A DNA stretch of 64,000 bases from an uncultured Eubacterium sp. (lineage in GTDB: Bacteria; Bacillota; Clostridia; Lachnospirales; Lachnospiraceae), in NCBI GenBank assembly GCA_910586225.1, contig CAJUIL010000014.1, forward strand, positions 24,935 to 88,934, given 5' to 3'. Each line of letters begins with the position of its first letter. Positions within the stretch are counted from its first letter, which is position 1. The translations under genes were made by a program, and so were the position numbers. A model generated the notes under the pieces. That model worked only from the letters and a program-made list of their open reading frames with translations, was not told the DNA's origin and searched no databases. This document shows positions 8,783 to 18,024 of this stretch, piece after piece.

Positions 8783-8831
8783 AAACAGTATATAATAGTA
8801 TTTAACTGTTGTCAACTGTTTTATACTGTTT
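8783..8831 (-). promoter_or_regulatory. Promoter and operator dyad of the GntR/ABC operon
   Basis: An outer inverted repeat AAACAGTATA...TATACTGTTT brackets 29 bases that contain a direct repeat of AACTGTT. On the minus strand a promoter TTGACA - 17 bases - TATACT lies inside the dyad. A repressor bound to these half-sites would block RNA polymerase, matching YtrA-type autoregulation. The binding protein is inferred from the adjacent gene. Confidence 0.7.
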
Positions 8832-8956
8832 ATTTTTGGAACTGCAGGTTGTGAGAGAAGTGCGGCTATGTTAAAATAGCCATAGTAGAAAAATAGTAAT
8901 CGCAACAGTATCCGAACTGTTACGAAAAATAAGATTACACACAGGAGGAAGCCTTT

Positions 8957-9619
8957 ATGCTAGAACCCGAACACCCTTCTAACGAGCCAGACCGTACCTT
9001 CAGGCTCATAGACATCATCCGACGAATAAAATCACTGATTCTGCTCAGCATACTGCTCCTTGTCATTTTTATGATCTGGCGGCAGTTTTTCAGCGACAGC
9101 GCTGAGAAAAAAGAGCTTACCACAGTAGAAACTTCGTCCCGGTTGGAAAAAGTGCTGCAGATCAGCGAATTATCTACCTACCAGGTTACCTTTAACGGTG
9201 TTGCCGATGTAACGGACGACAGCGGAGTCCTGCTTTACCATACCGCGTATAACGCGCAGGTCAGTATTGGACTGGCAATGGACCAGATCAAAGTAAGCAT
9301 CGACGATACCGACCCGGAAAACAAGCTGATGCAGGTAACCCTGCCAGATGCAGAAATCGCCGACGTCAATGTTGACCCCGGCTCATTGGACTATATTTTT
9401 AAAGACCGCAATGCAGACACCGCCGACGTTTCCGTCACCTCGCTGCCTTCCTGTATTGCTGACGCAGAAGCGGACTGCCGTTCAAACGAAGAGCTGTTTA
9501 CATTGGCAAGGGAAAACGCCGTCCGTACGGTAGAAGCCTTGATGCAGCCATTTTTAGCGCAGAACAAGGAATATACCTTAAAAATTGCAGGAAAAGGAGG
9601 TGCTCCTTATGTGTCATAA
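8957..9619 (+). CDS. DUF4230-type membrane-anchored protein
   Basis: 220 aa with a short cytoplasmic N-terminus, one membrane helix (about residues 29-47) and an extracytoplasmic domain resembling DUF4230 (LEKVLQISELSTYQVTFNGV then KLMQVTLPDAEIADVNVD). The function of DUF4230 is unknown. It has an AGGAGG site upstream of the start and overlaps the next DUF4230 gene by 11 bases, so the two are co-expressed and may form a pair on the cell surface. Confidence 0.75.
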   Translation: MLEPEHPSNEPDRTFRLIDIIRRIKSLILLSILLLVIFMIWRQFFSDSAEKKELTTVETSSRLEKVLQISELSTYQVTFNGVADVTDDSGVLLYHTAYNAQVSIGLAMDQIKVSIDDTDPENKLMQVTLPDAEIADVNVDPGSLDYIFKDRNADTADVSVTSLPSCIADAEADCRSNEELFTLARENAVRTVEALMQPFLAQNKEYTLKIAGKGGAPYVS

Positions 9620-10214
9620 ACGACGAGCCGCTTTGATTTTTTTGCTCCTGCTGTTCCTTTCCCTGACTGGCTGCGGCGCGCCAGACAGTTCGGAAAAACC
9701 AGACAATCCTGATGAATGCTTAAATATCAGCCAGCTGCAGTCCGTATGCGAATTGGCCACACTGGAATGCTATTACCACAATACAGCAAAATTAAGCTCT
9801 GAAAAAAAGATACTGTTTTGGAATACAAGCAAAAAGCTGTGGATCGAGTATTCCGGAATTGTAAAGGTCGGCATTGACATCAGCCAGCTTGACCTCAAGG
9901 TAGATGGCAGCCTTGTTACGATCGTATTGCCGGATGCGGAAATATTCAGCTGTAAGGTAGACGAAGCTTCTTTGTCTAAGGAAAATTTTTATTCTGAAGA
10001 AAAAGGATTCGGCGGCAGCAAAATAACCGCACAAGACCAGAGCGAGGCATTTGCACAAGCTCAAAAAAATATGCTGGAAACAGTCCAAAATGACCAGACA
10101 CTACTGCTTCAGGCAAAAGAACGGGCACGGACCCTGATCCTTAACTATGTAAACAATATTGCAGACGCGATCGGCACAGACTATGAAATACAATGGGAAA
10201 ACGTACCATCTTAA
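9609..10214 (+). CDS. DUF4230-type lipoprotein
   Basis: 201 aa from the ATG at 9609, chosen because AGGAGGTG lies eight bases before it; an in-frame upstream ATG at 9585 has no such site. The N-terminus is a lipoprotein signal peptide ending LSLTGCG. The remaining domain resembles that of the preceding gene (ISQLQSVCELATLECYYHN; VTIVLPDAEIFSCKVD), so the two are paralogues: one anchored by a helix, one by lipid. Role unknown. Confidence 0.78.
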   Translation: MCHKRRAALIFLLLLFLSLTGCGAPDSSEKPDNPDECLNISQLQSVCELATLECYYHNTAKLSSEKKILFWNTSKKLWIEYSGIVKVGIDISQLDLKVDGSLVTIVLPDAEIFSCKVDEASLSKENFYSEEKGFGGSKITAQDQSEAFAQAQKNMLETVQNDQTLLLQAKERARTLILNYVNNIADAIGTDYEIQWENVPS

Positions 10215-10251
10215 AAAACGGCAGGCAAGGGTATCACTTGCCTGCCGTTTT
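10215..10251. terminator. Rho-independent terminator
   Basis: Perfect 15-bp stem (AAAACGGCAGGCAAG and complement) with a seven-base loop and flanking A/T runs. It starts immediately after the DUF4230 lipoprotein stop and also faces the convergent deacetylase gene, so it probably works in both directions. Confidence 0.9.
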
Positions 10252-10264
10252 GCTCCCTCATACT

Positions 10265-11806
10265 TTAACCCCGGAACTGACTGTATGCCGCGTCCTTTTT
10301 CAGCCCGCCCCGGTAAGCTGCCATTTCACTCACCGTTACCAGCTGATAACCCGCGCTTTTTAAATATTTCATAATAGCATCCGCCGCCATCACCGTTGGC
10401 CGGTGAAGGTCGTGCATCAGCACAATAGCGCCGTCATAAGCTTTTTGCTGGACGCATTGGATCGTTGCGGAGGTACTTCTTGTTTTCCAGTCAAGCGTAT
10501 CGATCGACCACATAATGACCGGCATTCCCGCCGCTCCAAATGTCGCAGAGCTATAGCTGCCATACGGCGGACGCAAGAGCCTGATATCGGCGCCGGACTG
10601 GTTTTTTACAGCCTGGTTTGTCCGGCTTAATACTGACTGTACCTGCGTACCGCTTAAGTTTTTCAGATTACTGTGGTCATACGTATGGTTGCCGATCTCA
10701 CAGCCCAGCGACACTGCCCGCCGGATACTATCCGCATAACGATCCACGCTGCTCCCTACAACGAAGAAGGTTGCGTGTCCGCCATATTTGGCAAGCGCAT
10801 CCAATACGACCGGCGTATACGCGGACGGCCCGTCGTCATATGTCAGCGCAATCATTTTCTTATCCTTATCGATCGCCATCTGGCTCATAGGCTGGCTGTA
10901 ACCGCTGCGTCCGCCAGAAGCATCTTTTGCATATACCTTATAAGAATAGAATGTTCCGCCCTCTCGCCCGCCATCTGTATAAGAGGTTTTTGCACCTTTC
11001 ACAGCGCCTATAGACTGATATTTTCCAGTCGCCGCGTTTTTCCGCAGGATTTCATAACCAGCGGCACCTTTTACCGGATTCCATGAAAGCCGCAGCGTCC
11101 TGGAACCGGACAGATTGGAAAGCTCTGTCAGCGTTACCTTCTCCAGCGATCGTCCCGCAACGATCTTACTATTCGCCCGGCTGGCGCGCCCTTTGGAAAA
11201 TACGGCCAGCTGGTAATAATACACCTTGCCCAGAACGCGGCCTTTATCCTGATAGACCCCGCCTGCTTTTTTCGATGAATAGATCTGATGAAAGCCGCTG
11301 TCTTTTTTCGTACTGCATAACAGCACATATTCAGCCGCCCCAGCCACCTTTTTCCAGCTCAGCTTGATCGTACCGTTCGGCTTTGATGCTGCTTTTAACA
11401 CTGGTTTTTTCAGCTTGACAGCAGCAGGCTTGTCTGGTTTTTCCGGCTGCTCTGGTTCTTCTGTTTCGTCTGGCTCCTGCGGCTGCTCTGGCTCCTGCGC
11501 GTTATCTGGTTCACCGGATGGATTCGGTTCGTCCGATTCACCAGCCTGGTCTGGCTCTTGCGTCTGAACTGGTTCTTCCTCCTGACCTGGCTCTTCCGCT
11601 TGATTTGGCTCGTCGGATTCCTCCTGCTGTTCCAGCTCTTGTAAACGCCGCTCTGCCTCCGCCTCCTGCACATATCCCGCCAGAGATATTTCGTTCACAG
11701 ATAAGCTTTTTCCAACCGCCAGCGCCGTATTCCCCGCGATCAGCGAATTGGAAATAACAGCCGCCGCCATCAAACAGACCATTTTCTTTCGTAATTTTTT
11801 CTTCAT
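10265..11806 (-). CDS. Secreted polysaccharide deacetylase with fibronectin-like domains
   Basis: 513 aa from the ATG at 11806; GGGAGG lies upstream, and a TTG at 11815 is too close to it. After a signal peptide there is a Glu/Pro-rich linker (about residues 55-135), two fibronectin-III-like modules (about 140-320) and a C-terminal NodB-type deacetylase domain. That domain has the motifs TYDDGPS, NHTYDHSNL, LRPPYGSYS and VLMHDLH. The Asp-His-His metal triad and catalytic Asp are present. It probably removes acetyl groups from cell-wall or extracellular polysaccharide, the FnIII modules acting as spacers or binding modules. Confidence 0.92.
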   Translation of the reverse strand: MKKKLRKKMVCLMAAAVISNSLIAGNTALAVGKSLSVNEISLAGYVQEAEAERRLQELEQQEESDEPNQAEEPGQEEEPVQTQEPDQAGESDEPNPSGEPDNAQEPEQPQEPDETEEPEQPEKPDKPAAVKLKKPVLKAASKPNGTIKLSWKKVAGAAEYVLLCSTKKDSGFHQIYSSKKAGGVYQDKGRVLGKVYYYQLAVFSKGRASRANSKIVAGRSLEKVTLTELSNLSGSRTLRLSWNPVKGAAGYEILRKNAATGKYQSIGAVKGAKTSYTDGGREGGTFYSYKVYAKDASGGRSGYSQPMSQMAIDKDKKMIALTYDDGPSAYTPVVLDALAKYGGHATFFVVGSSVDRYADSIRRAVSLGCEIGNHTYDHSNLKNLSGTQVQSVLSRTNQAVKNQSGADIRLLRPPYGSYSSATFGAAGMPVIMWSIDTLDWKTRSTSATIQCVQQKAYDGAIVLMHDLHRPTVMAADAIMKYLKSAGYQLVTVSEMAAYRGGLKKDAAYSQFRG

Positions 11807-11837
11807 CTGCAGCAAATCCTCCCTTCGTTCCTCTCCT

Positions 11838-14102
11838 TTATTTTTCGCACACCATAGCTACAATTATTCGCTGTGCAGCTATATTGTAATAAATATCCTC
11901 ATATTCAAATCCATTTTTACTGGTACGCATACCTAAAAACAAACCCGCGTCCATACCCTGCTGGGACACCACTTTTTTTCGGATACCGTCCCTGACTACT
12001 TCCTGCACATATCCCATCGCCTGCATCCTGCGAGAAATCTCAGCGCCAGATATTTTTTTTACTCGATCCGCGTCACGCAGCTCATTCAGCTTTTCCGCCA
12101 GCTCGGCCGCCAGATATTTCTCTGCATACGGAAACGCCTCCGCCTGTTTTTGCAAAAGATAGAAATCCTCTTTTTTTCCTCTGGACGCAGCGCCCGCTCC
12201 GCCAGACTCCGGCTGTATGGCGAGCTCTCCGGCATCGCCAAAATAGTATTTTTCACGTCTGCCTCCGGCAAAATCAAAAATCGCTTTCAGAAACCGCTCT
12301 CCGTACCGTTCAAGCTTATTCTCGCCCACACCTGTAACGAGCAGCATCTCCTGCTTTTGCATCGGCGCCTTGACGCACATATCTACGAGTGTCTTATCCG
12401 AAAAGATAATATAAGGAGGCATATTTTCTTCTCTCGCGATCTCTGTACGCAGAGCGCGCAGCCGTTCAAACAGCTCCAGACCTTTCGAATTGAGGATATC
12501 CGACCTGCGCACCTTGCCGTTGGAGGACGGGCGGCTGGCGTTCGCCTTTTGCTCGTCCTGTTTTGCCCTTCTCCATATCATCCTTCGTTCTCCCCGCAGC
12601 AGCTCGTCCGCGGAGCGGGGCACTTTTAAGATCGCGTACTTATCCTTTGAGGTCACAAGCAGCCCCTCGATCACCATCTGGCTGATGATCGCCTTGATCT
12701 CGATTTCCTGCAGCTGCTTTAGGCTGCCATAGGCGTCAAGATCAAATACCCCGTATTCCCGCAGCTTGGCACGCGTTGCTCCTGCCAGGATCCCAGCAAT
12801 GACATTGATCCCATAGCGCTGTCTGCACTCTAAAATACACGCAATGATCTTTGCCGCTTCCTCCGTCACATCTGTTTGTTCATATTCCTTTGCACAGTTT
12901 AGACAGTTTTCGCACCTCCCATGCCCCATTTCGCCAAAATACCGCAAAATATATTCCCGCAGGCAGCCTGTTGTCATGCAATAATACGTCATCGTACGCA
13001 GCCGCTCCTCATCCCGCTCCCGCAAAAGCTCCAGCTCCTCCCACGTATGCTCCGGATTCTGCTCTTTATTTTCGATCAAGTAACGATTCACCGCCACATC
13101 CTGTGCGCTGTAAAGCAGCACACACTCCGCGCGTTCACCATCGCGCCCGGCCCTTCCTGCCTCCTGATAATAGTTTTCCATACTCTGCGGCATATTATAA
13201 TGGATCACATAACGCACATTGGACTTATCGATCCCCATACCAAACGCATTCGTCGCTACCATAACCGGGCTGCTGTCATAAATAAATGCCTCCTGGTTCC
13301 TCCTCCGCGCTTCAGTCCCTAGTCCCGCATGATATTTCGTTGCTGCGATCCCCTGTGTGCACAGCAGTTCGCAGACCAGATCCACATTTTTACGCGTTGC
13401 ACAGTAAATAATACCGCTCTCCGTCGAATGCTCCCGCACATATTCCATTACATAGCTGTCCTTTTTCCGCGGCGTTTCCACCGCAAAGTACAGATTTTTC
13501 CGGTCAAATCCAGTGACCAGCATCTGCGGCTGCTCCAGTCCCAGCACACAGGCAATATCCTCTTTGACTCTTTCCGTCGCAGTCGCCGTAAACGCGCTTA
13601 AGATCGGCCTTTTTTCCAAATGTCGGATAAACTGTACGATCTTTACATAACTCGGCCGAAAATCCTGCCCCCACTGGGAAATGCAATGAGCCTCGTCCAC
13701 CGTAAGCATAGAAATCTCCGACTGCTGCGCAAACTGCAGAAATTCATACGTCTCCAGCCGTTCCGGAGCAACGTAAATGATCTTATATTGTCCCGCGGCT
13801 GCCAGCCGCAATGCTTTGGAAATCTGCGATTCGCTCAACGAACTGTTAATATAGGCAGCATGAATGCCAGCCTGATTGAGTGCCTGCACCTGATCCTTCA
13901 TTAGGGAGATCAGCGGGGATATAACGAGTGTAATTCCGGGCAGCAGCAGCGCCGGCACCTGATAGCAGATGGATTTACCTGCTCCGGTCGGCATAATGCC
14001 AAGCACATCCTGCCCGCTTAAAATGCTGTCAATTAAAATCTCCTGGCCTTCCCGGAAATCCGGATAGCCAAAATATTTTTTCAGTATACCGTATTTATCC
14101 AT
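11838..14102 (-). CDS. recQ: ATP-dependent DNA helicase RecQ
   Basis: About 754 aa. Motif 0 (FGYPDFREGQ), Walker A (MPTGAGKS, near residue 40), the DEAH box (near 136), the QWGQDFRPSY segment, and the helicase C motif VIHYNMPQSMENYYQEAGRAGRDG (read in two blocks) are all present. Cysteines of the RecQ zinc-binding region, an RQC wing, an HRDC domain (about residues 515-595) and a C-terminal extension follow. It unwinds recombination intermediates. The ATG at 14102 fits the family start (MDKYGILKKYFGY); a GTG at 14135 is possible but weaker. Confidence 0.96.
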   Translation of the reverse strand: MDKYGILKKYFGYPDFREGQEILIDSILSGQDVLGIMPTGAGKSICYQVPALLLPGITLVISPLISLMKDQVQALNQAGIHAAYINSSLSESQISKALRLAAAGQYKIIYVAPERLETYEFLQFAQQSEISMLTVDEAHCISQWGQDFRPSYVKIVQFIRHLEKRPILSAFTATATERVKEDIACVLGLEQPQMLVTGFDRKNLYFAVETPRKKDSYVMEYVREHSTESGIIYCATRKNVDLVCELLCTQGIAATKYHAGLGTEARRRNQEAFIYDSSPVMVATNAFGMGIDKSNVRYVIHYNMPQSMENYYQEAGRAGRDGERAECVLLYSAQDVAVNRYLIENKEQNPEHTWEELELLRERDEERLRTMTYYCMTTGCLREYILRYFGEMGHGRCENCLNCAKEYEQTDVTEEAAKIIACILECRQRYGINVIAGILAGATRAKLREYGVFDLDAYGSLKQLQEIEIKAIISQMVIEGLLVTSKDKYAILKVPRSADELLRGERRMIWRRAKQDEQKANASRPSSNGKVRRSDILNSKGLELFERLRALRTEIAREENMPPYIIFSDKTLVDMCVKAPMQKQEMLLVTGVGENKLERYGERFLKAIFDFAGGRREKYYFGDAGELAIQPESGGAGAASRGKKEDFYLLQKQAEAFPYAEKYLAAELAEKLNELRDADRVKKISGAEISRRMQAMGYVQEVVRDGIRKKVVSQQGMDAGLFLGMRTSKNGFEYEDIYYNIAAQRIIVAMVCEK

Positions 14103-14284
14103 AAACCTCCTGTCAATGCTTTGTCTATTGTTCACGTGTTAAAGAAGCTGCTCCGAATTTTCATAATTATGATTATACCATGACAGGCGTTATTTTACCA
14201 GAAAATAATTTAAAAAACAGCCGGAAATACTGTGATCTTCAAGTATTCCGACTACCTTTACTTATCCCATACACTGATTTGAAA

Positions 14285-14364
14285 TGCCGCTGATGGGACT
14301 TGAACCCATATGGTTTCCCGTACGATTTTGAGTCGTATGCGTCTGCCAATTCCGCCACAGCGGC
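14285..14364 (-). tRNA. tRNA-Leu (CAA)
   Basis: On the minus strand a 7-bp acceptor stem GCCGCTG/CAGCGGC closes a cloverleaf. The anticodon stem TACGA/TCGTA holds the loop CTCAAAA, giving anticodon CAA. The T arm has TTCAAGT and the D arm GGCGGAATTGGCAGACGC. The extended variable arm fits leucine. The 3' CCA is not encoded. Confidence 0.95.
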
Positions 14365-14468
14365 CTTTTGTTGCCTACGAAAATTATATTAACACAAGAT
14401 ATCGAAATATGCAACAGTTTTTTTCAAATTTTTAAAAATAAAAAATACCAGGTGTTCCCCAGATCTCC

Positions 14469-14957
14469 TTATCCATCCGTACGTATTGCCACATCCGCAA
14501 TCCGGATCGGAACCGCCTTTTCCAGCTGACGCAGCTCCAGCTCTACCTGACAGCCAACCTTACCCCCGCTGACCATAATGGTCTGGTGCTGTTCGGCGCT
14601 TCTATCAATCACAGTTGGAAACTGTTTCTTCATCCCGACCGGAGAGCAGCCTCCATGCACATACCCGGTCAGAGGCAGCAGCTCTTTCTCCCGTATCATT
14701 TCAATCTTTTTTTCTCCGACCGCCTCTGCCGCCTTCTTTAGATCCAATTCACATACGACCGGAACTACAAATACATAGTGCTGCCCGGATTTTCCGACCG
14801 TAACCAGCGTTTTAAACACCTGTGCCGGATCCTGCCCCAGTACGGCTGCTACATCCAGCCCGGCAACCGCCCCGGATCCCATATAAAAATGGCTCTCATA
14901 AGCTATTTTATGCTGATCCAGCAGACGCATTACATTTGTTTTCTCTTTTTTCTTCAT
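14469..14957 (-). CDS. ybaK: YbaK/EbsC-type aminoacyl-tRNA deacylase (Cys-tRNA(Pro) deacylase)
   Basis: 162 aa from the ATG at 14957, which has CGGAGG nine bases upstream; an earlier in-frame start lacks one. The YbaK/ProX editing fold is marked by VFKTLVTVGKSGQHYVFVVP, the catalytic-lysine region ahead of it, and GYVHGGCSPVGMKKQFPTVID. The enzyme hydrolyses Cys wrongly loaded on tRNA-Pro. It stands just upstream of the two signal peptidase genes' transcription end and is a separate unit or loosely coupled. Confidence 0.93.
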   Translation of the reverse strand: MKKKEKTNVMRLLDQHKIAYESHFYMGSGAVAGLDVAAVLGQDPAQVFKTLVTVGKSGQHYVFVVPVVCELDLKKAAEAVGEKKIEMIREKELLPLTGYVHGGCSPVGMKKQFPTVIDRSAEQHQTIMVSGGKVGCQVELELRQLEKAVPIRIADVAIRTDG

Positions 14958-15006
14958 TTTGAAACCTCCGACTTCATGATAAACGCAGACATTCAGCAAA
15001 TGAAGA

Positions 15007-15642
15007 TCAGATATCCAAAAACAGATGAAAATTCGGATAATATTTTATAACCGCACGCCCGATCAGCATATCTTTGTGGACATACGTATATTGCTGCGCT
15101 TCCTCCTGATCAGCTGCTACTCCATCGTCGATCGCACACTGTGCCCAGTACCTTGAATCCTCTGAAATATTCCGGTTATCCCCCAGCATCAGATAGCTGT
15201 CCTGCGGTACTTCAAAAAAATAGCCGTCGTTGCCAACCACCCATTCCTCCGGCAGATAATCCTCTTCCAGCGGCTCGCTCGCACCGTCAATATAGATCAA
15301 CCCGTCCTTAATCTCCACCGTTTCCCCCGGAAGCCCGATGACACGCTTGATATAGATCGTTTCTCCGTCCACCGGATATCGAAACATCACCACATCATAC
15401 CGCTCTGGATCTTCCAGCAAATAGGAAAGCTTGCAGCCAAATATACGATCGCCTTTTTTCAGCAGATTTTCCATCGACTCGGACGGTATTTTTGCGTTGA
15501 TCACCACATATCGGTTCACGACGACTGCTAATAAACAGGCGAAAAAAATGATTCCGACATAGCTTAGCAGTTCACGCCACCAGGGGCGCTTCTCCTCCTG
15601 CAGCTGTTCTTCCTCTTCCTGATGTTTCGTTTTCTTTGTCAT
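15007..15642 (-). CDS. lepB: Signal peptidase I (second of a tandem pair)
   Basis: 211 aa. One N-terminal membrane helix (about residues 27-44) is followed by box B PSESM with catalytic Ser56, box D YIKRVIGLPGE with Lys99 as general base, and the closing box GDNRNISEDSR. It cleaves signal peptides of secreted proteins at the outer face of the membrane. It is closely similar to the gene directly upstream (28-base gap), clearly a tandem duplication; the two N-terminal tails differ in charged residues. Confidence 0.95.
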   Translation of the reverse strand: MTKKTKHQEEEEQLQEEKRPWWRELLSYVGIIFFACLLAVVVNRYVVINAKIPSESMENLLKKGDRIFGCKLSYLLEDPERYDVVMFRYPVDGETIYIKRVIGLPGETVEIKDGLIYIDGASEPLEEDYLPEEWVVGNDGYFFEVPQDSYLMLGDNRNISEDSRYWAQCAIDDGVAADQEEAQQYTYVHKDMLIGRAVIKYYPNFHLFLDI

Positions 15643-15671
15643 ATGCTCCTGTGCCTCCTGTTCCGTTGCTC

Positions 15672-16325
15672 TTAATAAGACAGCAGCGATTCAAAATGTG
15701 GATAATACTTCACGATCGCCCTTCCAAGGATTTGCTCTTCATCCACATACGTATACTGCTCTGCCTCCTGTTTGTCTGACGCGACGCCACTTTCCAGCGC
15801 CCGGTCCGCCCAGAATCTTGCGTCCTCCGAAATATTCCGGTTATCCCCCAGCACCAAATACTGGTCCTGCGGCACTTCAAAAAAATAACCGTCATTATCT
15901 TCCACCCATTGTTCCGGCAGATACGGCTCCTCCAGCGGCGTATCCGCGTCATCAATATAGATCTTCCCGCCGCGTATTTCCACCGTCTCTCCCGGAAGCC
16001 CGATCACACGCTTAATATAGTTTTGTGTCTCATCCACAGGATAACGAAAAATTACAACATCATAACGCTCCGGTTCGGCAAACGTATACGCCAACCGGAA
16101 TCCAAACAGCCGGTCGCCCGGTTCGATCATATTTTCCATCGATTCTGACGGCACCTCCGCGTTGATCAGTACAAAGCGCGTCATAAACTGCGCCAGCAAA
16201 AACGCGATCACAAATATTTCAATAAAACTTAGCAGCTCACGCCATAAAGACCGCTTCTTATTTTCCTCTTCCGGCTCTTGTACGTCCTCCTGCCGCTGTA
16301 CGTCCATATATTCCTTATCTTCCAT
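15672..16325 (-). CDS. lepB: Signal peptidase I (first of a tandem pair)
   Basis: 217 aa with the same order of boxes as its neighbour: membrane helix at about residues 34-52, PSESM with Ser62, YIKRVIGLPGE with Lys105, GDNRNISEDAR. A longer acidic cytoplasmic tail (about 25 residues) precedes the helix. Two type I peptidases in tandem are common in Firmicutes with large secretomes and may differ in substrate preference; that is inference. The tnpB element ends about 175 bases upstream of this gene. Confidence 0.95.
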   Translation of the reverse strand: MEDKEYMDVQRQEDVQEPEEENKKRSLWRELLSFIEIFVIAFLLAQFMTRFVLINAEVPSESMENMIEPGDRLFGFRLAYTFAEPERYDVVIFRYPVDETQNYIKRVIGLPGETVEIRGGKIYIDDADTPLEEPYLPEQWVEDNDGYFFEVPQDQYLVLGDNRNISEDARFWADRALESGVASDKQEAEQYTYVDEEQILGRAIVKYYPHFESLLSY

Positions 16326-16329
16326 TGCA

Positions 16330-16501
16330 ACCCGTTACTGAAAACTTATAAAAAGCTATAAACTTTTATGTTCCATTCCTACTTCATTGTATATGCTTTT
16401 GATTTGTATTTCTACAATATCTACTTACAAATTCTTGTACACTCCATAGGCGTAAATTCCTGACTAACGAATCAGTACATATCTGTATGAACTTGAAAAT
16501 G
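16330..16501 (-). ncRNA. Candidate omega-RNA / right end region of the TnpB element
   Basis: The 170 AT-rich bases after the tnpB stop hold no gene. In IS605/IS607 elements the guide (omega, reRNA) RNA runs from the 3' part of tnpB through the right end and its 3' tail is the guide. Complementary stretches exist but I could not define a fold or the element boundary by eye, so this entry rests on family knowledge and position only. Confidence 0.3.
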
Positions 16502-17680
16502 TTATGCCACAGATTTATGTTTGAAAATATTTTCTCCAAATTTTTTCAAATTTAAAGCTGCCTGATAATCTCTGTCAATTACATTCCCACATTCACACAC
16601 GTAAATACGGTCTGACAATTTCAAATCTTTTTTGATTTTTCCACAACAACTACATAATTTAGAACTCGGAAAAAACCTGTCTGCAATAATTACTTGAATA
16701 TTATTCCATTCGGATTTGTATTCAATCTGTCTTCTAAATTCATAGAAACCTTGCTGCTGGACTGCTTTGGATATATGCTTGTTTTTCATCATCCCACTGA
16801 CATTCAGATCTTCGATACAAATAAAACTTGGTTCTCGTTTTACAATAGAAGATGTTGTCTGATGTAAGTAATTTTGACGAATGTTCGTTAGTCTATGATT
16901 TAACTTTAATAAATGCTTTTCCTTTTTTATAATGTTGCTCGTTTTACAATAACATTCTCCTTTCTTATTTTTCTCATATCTTCTTGATATGGAACGCTGC
17001 AACCTACGTTTCCTTTTCTCTAACTTCTTGATCTTTTGCGTTTTATTTATATTCCGATATTTCTCTCCATCCGAACATACTGCAAGATCTTTCAATCCTA
17101 AGTCTATCCCAATACCTTCCTTTGATGAAAAAACAGCAAAATATTCAGATTCAACCCCAATAGTAAGATACCAGTTTAAACCATCGTGCCTAATACGAGG
17201 ATTTGCATATTTACAACCTGTAGGAATTCGATTGTGTTCTGCGAGTCTAATCCAATTCAATTTTTGCTTCCCCTTCTTCCTGGAAGCTGCAAATCCCTCA
17301 ACCTTTACATGAGTATCCGTAAATTGTATTTTTACGTTGTCTTGATAGAATGACGGTACAGAGAATTTACGACTTTTAAATTTAGGGAATCTCGAATATC
17401 CTTTAAAAAATCTTCTATATGCTTCACAAGCATCTTTGATTGCCTGTTTTGTTACATTGTTCGAAACCTTATTCAACCATGCATATTCTTCTGTCTTCTT
17501 TAACTGTGTAAACTCTTTTCGCAGCTCACCATCCGAAAGAAATTTCCCACCGTTTTCATAATTCTCTTTTTCTCTGCCTAACGCCCAATTATAAGCAAAT
17601 CGGGCAGTATTTGCGTACTGAAATAATTTTGTCTTTTGTTTATTATTTGGCATCAGCATTACCCGAATTGTTTTTATCAT
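16502..17680 (-). CDS. tnpB: TnpB RNA-guided nuclease (IS607-type)
   Basis: 392 aa from the ATG at 17680. The RuvC-like triad is intact: GIDLGLKDLAVC, ICIEDLNVSG and CGNVIDRDYQAALNL. A zinc-ribbon with CSCCG and CECGN lies between the second and third parts, and an N-terminal helix-turn-helix domain is present. TnpB cuts DNA guided by an omega RNA from the element's right end and helps the transposon persist. Its start overlaps the last codons of an IS607 tnpA remnant, the native arrangement of that family. Since tnpA is destroyed, the element cannot move itself, yet tnpB remains complete. Confidence 0.93.
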   Translation of the reverse strand: MIKTIRVMLMPNNKQKTKLFQYANTARFAYNWALGREKENYENGGKFLSDGELRKEFTQLKKTEEYAWLNKVSNNVTKQAIKDACEAYRRFFKGYSRFPKFKSRKFSVPSFYQDNVKIQFTDTHVKVEGFAASRKKGKQKLNWIRLAEHNRIPTGCKYANPRIRHDGLNWYLTIGVESEYFAVFSSKEGIGIDLGLKDLAVCSDGEKYRNINKTQKIKKLEKRKRRLQRSISRRYEKNKKGECYCKTSNIIKKEKHLLKLNHRLTNIRQNYLHQTTSSIVKREPSFICIEDLNVSGMMKNKHISKAVQQQGFYEFRRQIEYKSEWNNIQVIIADRFFPSSKLCSCCGKIKKDLKLSDRIYVCECGNVIDRDYQAALNLKKFGENIFKHKSVA

Positions 17681-17771
17681 CTCTTTCACCACCGTCTTCT
17701 ATAAGTTCTTTTACAAGCTTTTTCGCCTTATTTGCACGTTTACCTTGCAATTTACAACTAAATACAGTTAC
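17643..17771 (-). pseudogene. IS607 tnpA, 3' remnant
   Basis: The frame reads VTVFSCKLQGKRANKAKK then LVKELIEDGGERDD and stops at 17643. This is the C-terminal tail of IS607-family serine recombinases (TnpA). It overlaps the tnpB start, as in intact elements. The catalytic part that should precede it is missing and replaced by unrelated DNA. Confidence 0.75.
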
Positions 17772-17784
17772 ACCACTTTCAACT

Positions 17785-18024
17785 TTATAAATGATACCCC
17801 TGCTGGCGGATCTGTTCTCTCAGTGCAAACCGAAACTCCTGCACGCTTTCTGTCTGATATTTGTAAAATGCCTTATCCTGATACGGTAATATTTTCATGG
17901 CGCAGTATGCGATATTGATCAGGTTTACCAGCATTTCAATCCCTTTGCTGCTGCCCGTCCCCTTTTTACGGTCTGCTGTGGCGGCAGATCATAAATCACG
18001 GAATCAGACCATGCATTCCCTATA
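17785..18024 (-). pseudogene. Internally deleted DDE transposase remnant
   Basis: Two blocks resemble a DDE transposase of the IS4-like group: NAWSDSVIYDLPPQQTVKRG in one frame, and in another a C-terminal block with KGIEMLVNLINIAYCAMKIL and SVQEFRFALREQIRQQ ending in a stop at 17785. The catalytic middle is gone and the frame shifts at the junction (about 17955). The block lies between the two halves of IS607 tnpA. Family placement within DDE transposases is uncertain. Confidence 0.55.

Noticed and set aside
16502..17680. TldR-type dead TnpB regulator
   Set aside because: All three RuvC acidic residues and the zinc cysteines are present, so it should be a nuclease.
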